Of a DNA stretch of 6,933 bases, positions 6,257 to 6,933 are shown piece by piece. The notes beneath the pieces were generated by a model that was given only the letters and a program-made list of their open reading frames with translations, did no database searches and had not been told where the DNA came from. This DNA comes from Schlesneria sp. (lineage in GTDB: Bacteria > Planctomycetota > Planctomycetia > Planctomycetales > Planctomycetaceae), in contig JANXOO010000380.1 in assembly GCA_025353525.1 (NCBI GenBank), forward strand, positions 1 through 6,933, in the 5' to 3' direction. Positions within the stretch are counted from its first letter, which is position 1. Every line of letters begins with the position of its first letter. The translations under genes and the position numbers were made by a program.

Positions 6257-6933
6257 CTAACCGAACAATTTCAGAAGCGGCTTGCCTTCGTGAGCCACCC
6301 TGAACGGACGGCCTGACTTCGAGAAGAAGTCTTTTTGAATCGGCAGCCCGAGCGCGTGAGCAATCGTGGCATTGAAGTCCGGGATGGCGACATCGTCTTC
6401 TTCAGGGCTGTGCCCGTCTTTGTCCGATTTGCCGTAGAAATGCCCCCCACGGATCCCGCCGCCGGCAAAGAAGCCCGAAAAGACGCCGGGGTGATGGTCG
6501 CGTCCACCGTTGGCGTTGATCTGCGGACTACGTCCAAATTCCGTGCCAAGTACTACGAGCGTATCCTTGAGCAGACCACGCGACTTGAGGTCACTGATCA
6601 GCACTGATGCGGCCCGATCCAGAGTCGCCGCGTGGCCGGGCAGTTTGTCTGCCTGATAGATCTCATTATGCATGTCCCAGCCGCCGAGGCCGACTTCGAT
6701 GTAGCGGATCTTGTGCTCAACGAGTCGTCGCGCGAGCAGACAACCCTGGCCGAACTGGTTTCGACCGTACTTGTCGCGAATTTCGGGCTTTTCCTGATTC
6801 AAATCAAATGCCTTCAGTTCATCGCTGTGAATCAGTGTGTTGGCCTGGCGGTAAAACTCACTGTAGGCATCCACCTGCTTTTGCGGAAACTTTTTGCGAA
6901 AGTCGGAATCGAACTTGTCGATCAGTTCGATCC
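6257..6933 (-). CDS. DUF1501 family protein, C-terminal part (5' end beyond window)
   Basis: The frame is open from the right edge to a TAG at 6257-6259 and encodes the last 224 residues of a protein that usually has about 430-480. Family hallmarks in order: EFYRQANTLIHSDELKAFDL, RDKYGRNQFGQGCLLARRLVE, GGWDMHNE (around 6668-6682), LDRAASVLISDLKSRGLL, TEFGRSP (6524-6544), GRDHHP (6488-6505), FAGGGIRGGHFYG, DFNATIAHALGLP and GRPFRVAHEGKPL. These are typical of DUF1501 proteins, which have an alkaline-phosphatase/sulfatase-like fold and are abundant in Planctomycetes, often with a Tat-type signal at the N-terminus and often next to DUF1549/DUF1553 cytochrome-like genes. The N-terminus and any such partner lie outside the window. 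The GTG at 6874 is internal, because conserved-looking coding sequence continues upstream of it to the edge. Substrate is unknown. Confidence 0.92.
   Translation of the reverse strand, partial: IELIDKFDSDFRKKFPQKQVDAYSEFYRQANTLIHSDELKAFDLNQEKPEIRDKYGRNQFGQGCLLARRLVEHKIRYIEVGLGGWDMHNEIYQADKLPGHAATLDRAASVLISDLKSRGLLKDTLVVLGTEFGRSPQINANGGRDHHPGVFSGFFAGGGIRGGHFYGKSDKDGHSPEEDDVAIPDFNATIAHALGLPIQKDFFSKSGRPFRVAHEGKPLLKLFG

Noticed and set aside
1..6933. CRISPR arrays, tRNA/rRNA genes, insertion sequences, toxin-antitoxin or defence genes
   Set aside because: No regular direct repeats, tRNA-like or transposase-like sequences were seen; the coding density is accounted for by five ordinary genes.

Overview
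The window looks like chromosomal DNA from a planctomycete of moderate GC content. The strongest clue is the DUF1501 protein at the right edge, a family greatly expanded in Planctomycetes. Supporting clues are the lysine/alanine/proline-rich tail on the first gene, two TTG starts and sparse Shine-Dalgarno sequences. The species cannot be named from this sequence.

Layout: (1) 1-168 holds no gene I can support and probably carries the promoter and leader of the first gene. (2) 169-3417 (+) encodes a bifunctional PutA, proline dehydrogenase fused to glutamate-semialdehyde dehydrogenase, with an unusual N-terminal tail of about 85 residues. (3) 3431-4378 (-) encodes a compact Gfo/Idh/MocA-type oxidoreductase that converges on putA with only 13 bases between stop codons. 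(4) 4379-4676 is a divergent intergenic region with plausible back-to-back promoters whose -35 boxes overlap. (5) 4677-5516 (+) encodes a SirB1-type transglutaminase-like protein with a helical, TPR-like C-terminus. (6) 5533-6216 (+) encodes thymidylate kinase (tmk), 16 bases downstream and probably co-transcribed with the previous gene. (7) 6257-6933 (-) is the C-terminal part of a DUF1501 protein that runs off the right edge.

Functionally this is mostly housekeeping: proline catabolism to glutamate, dTMP phosphorylation for DNA synthesis, an oxidoreductase of unknown substrate, and a conserved SirB1-type protein of unclear function. The genes do not form one obvious pathway. I found no mobile element, CRISPR array, tRNA/rRNA, toxin-antitoxin or defence cassette. 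I do not see a novel multi-gene system. The points worth a second look are the PutA tail, the apparent lack of a transglutaminase nucleophile in the SirB1-like protein, the tmk start with its overlapping two-codon mini-ORF, and the shared -35 region.
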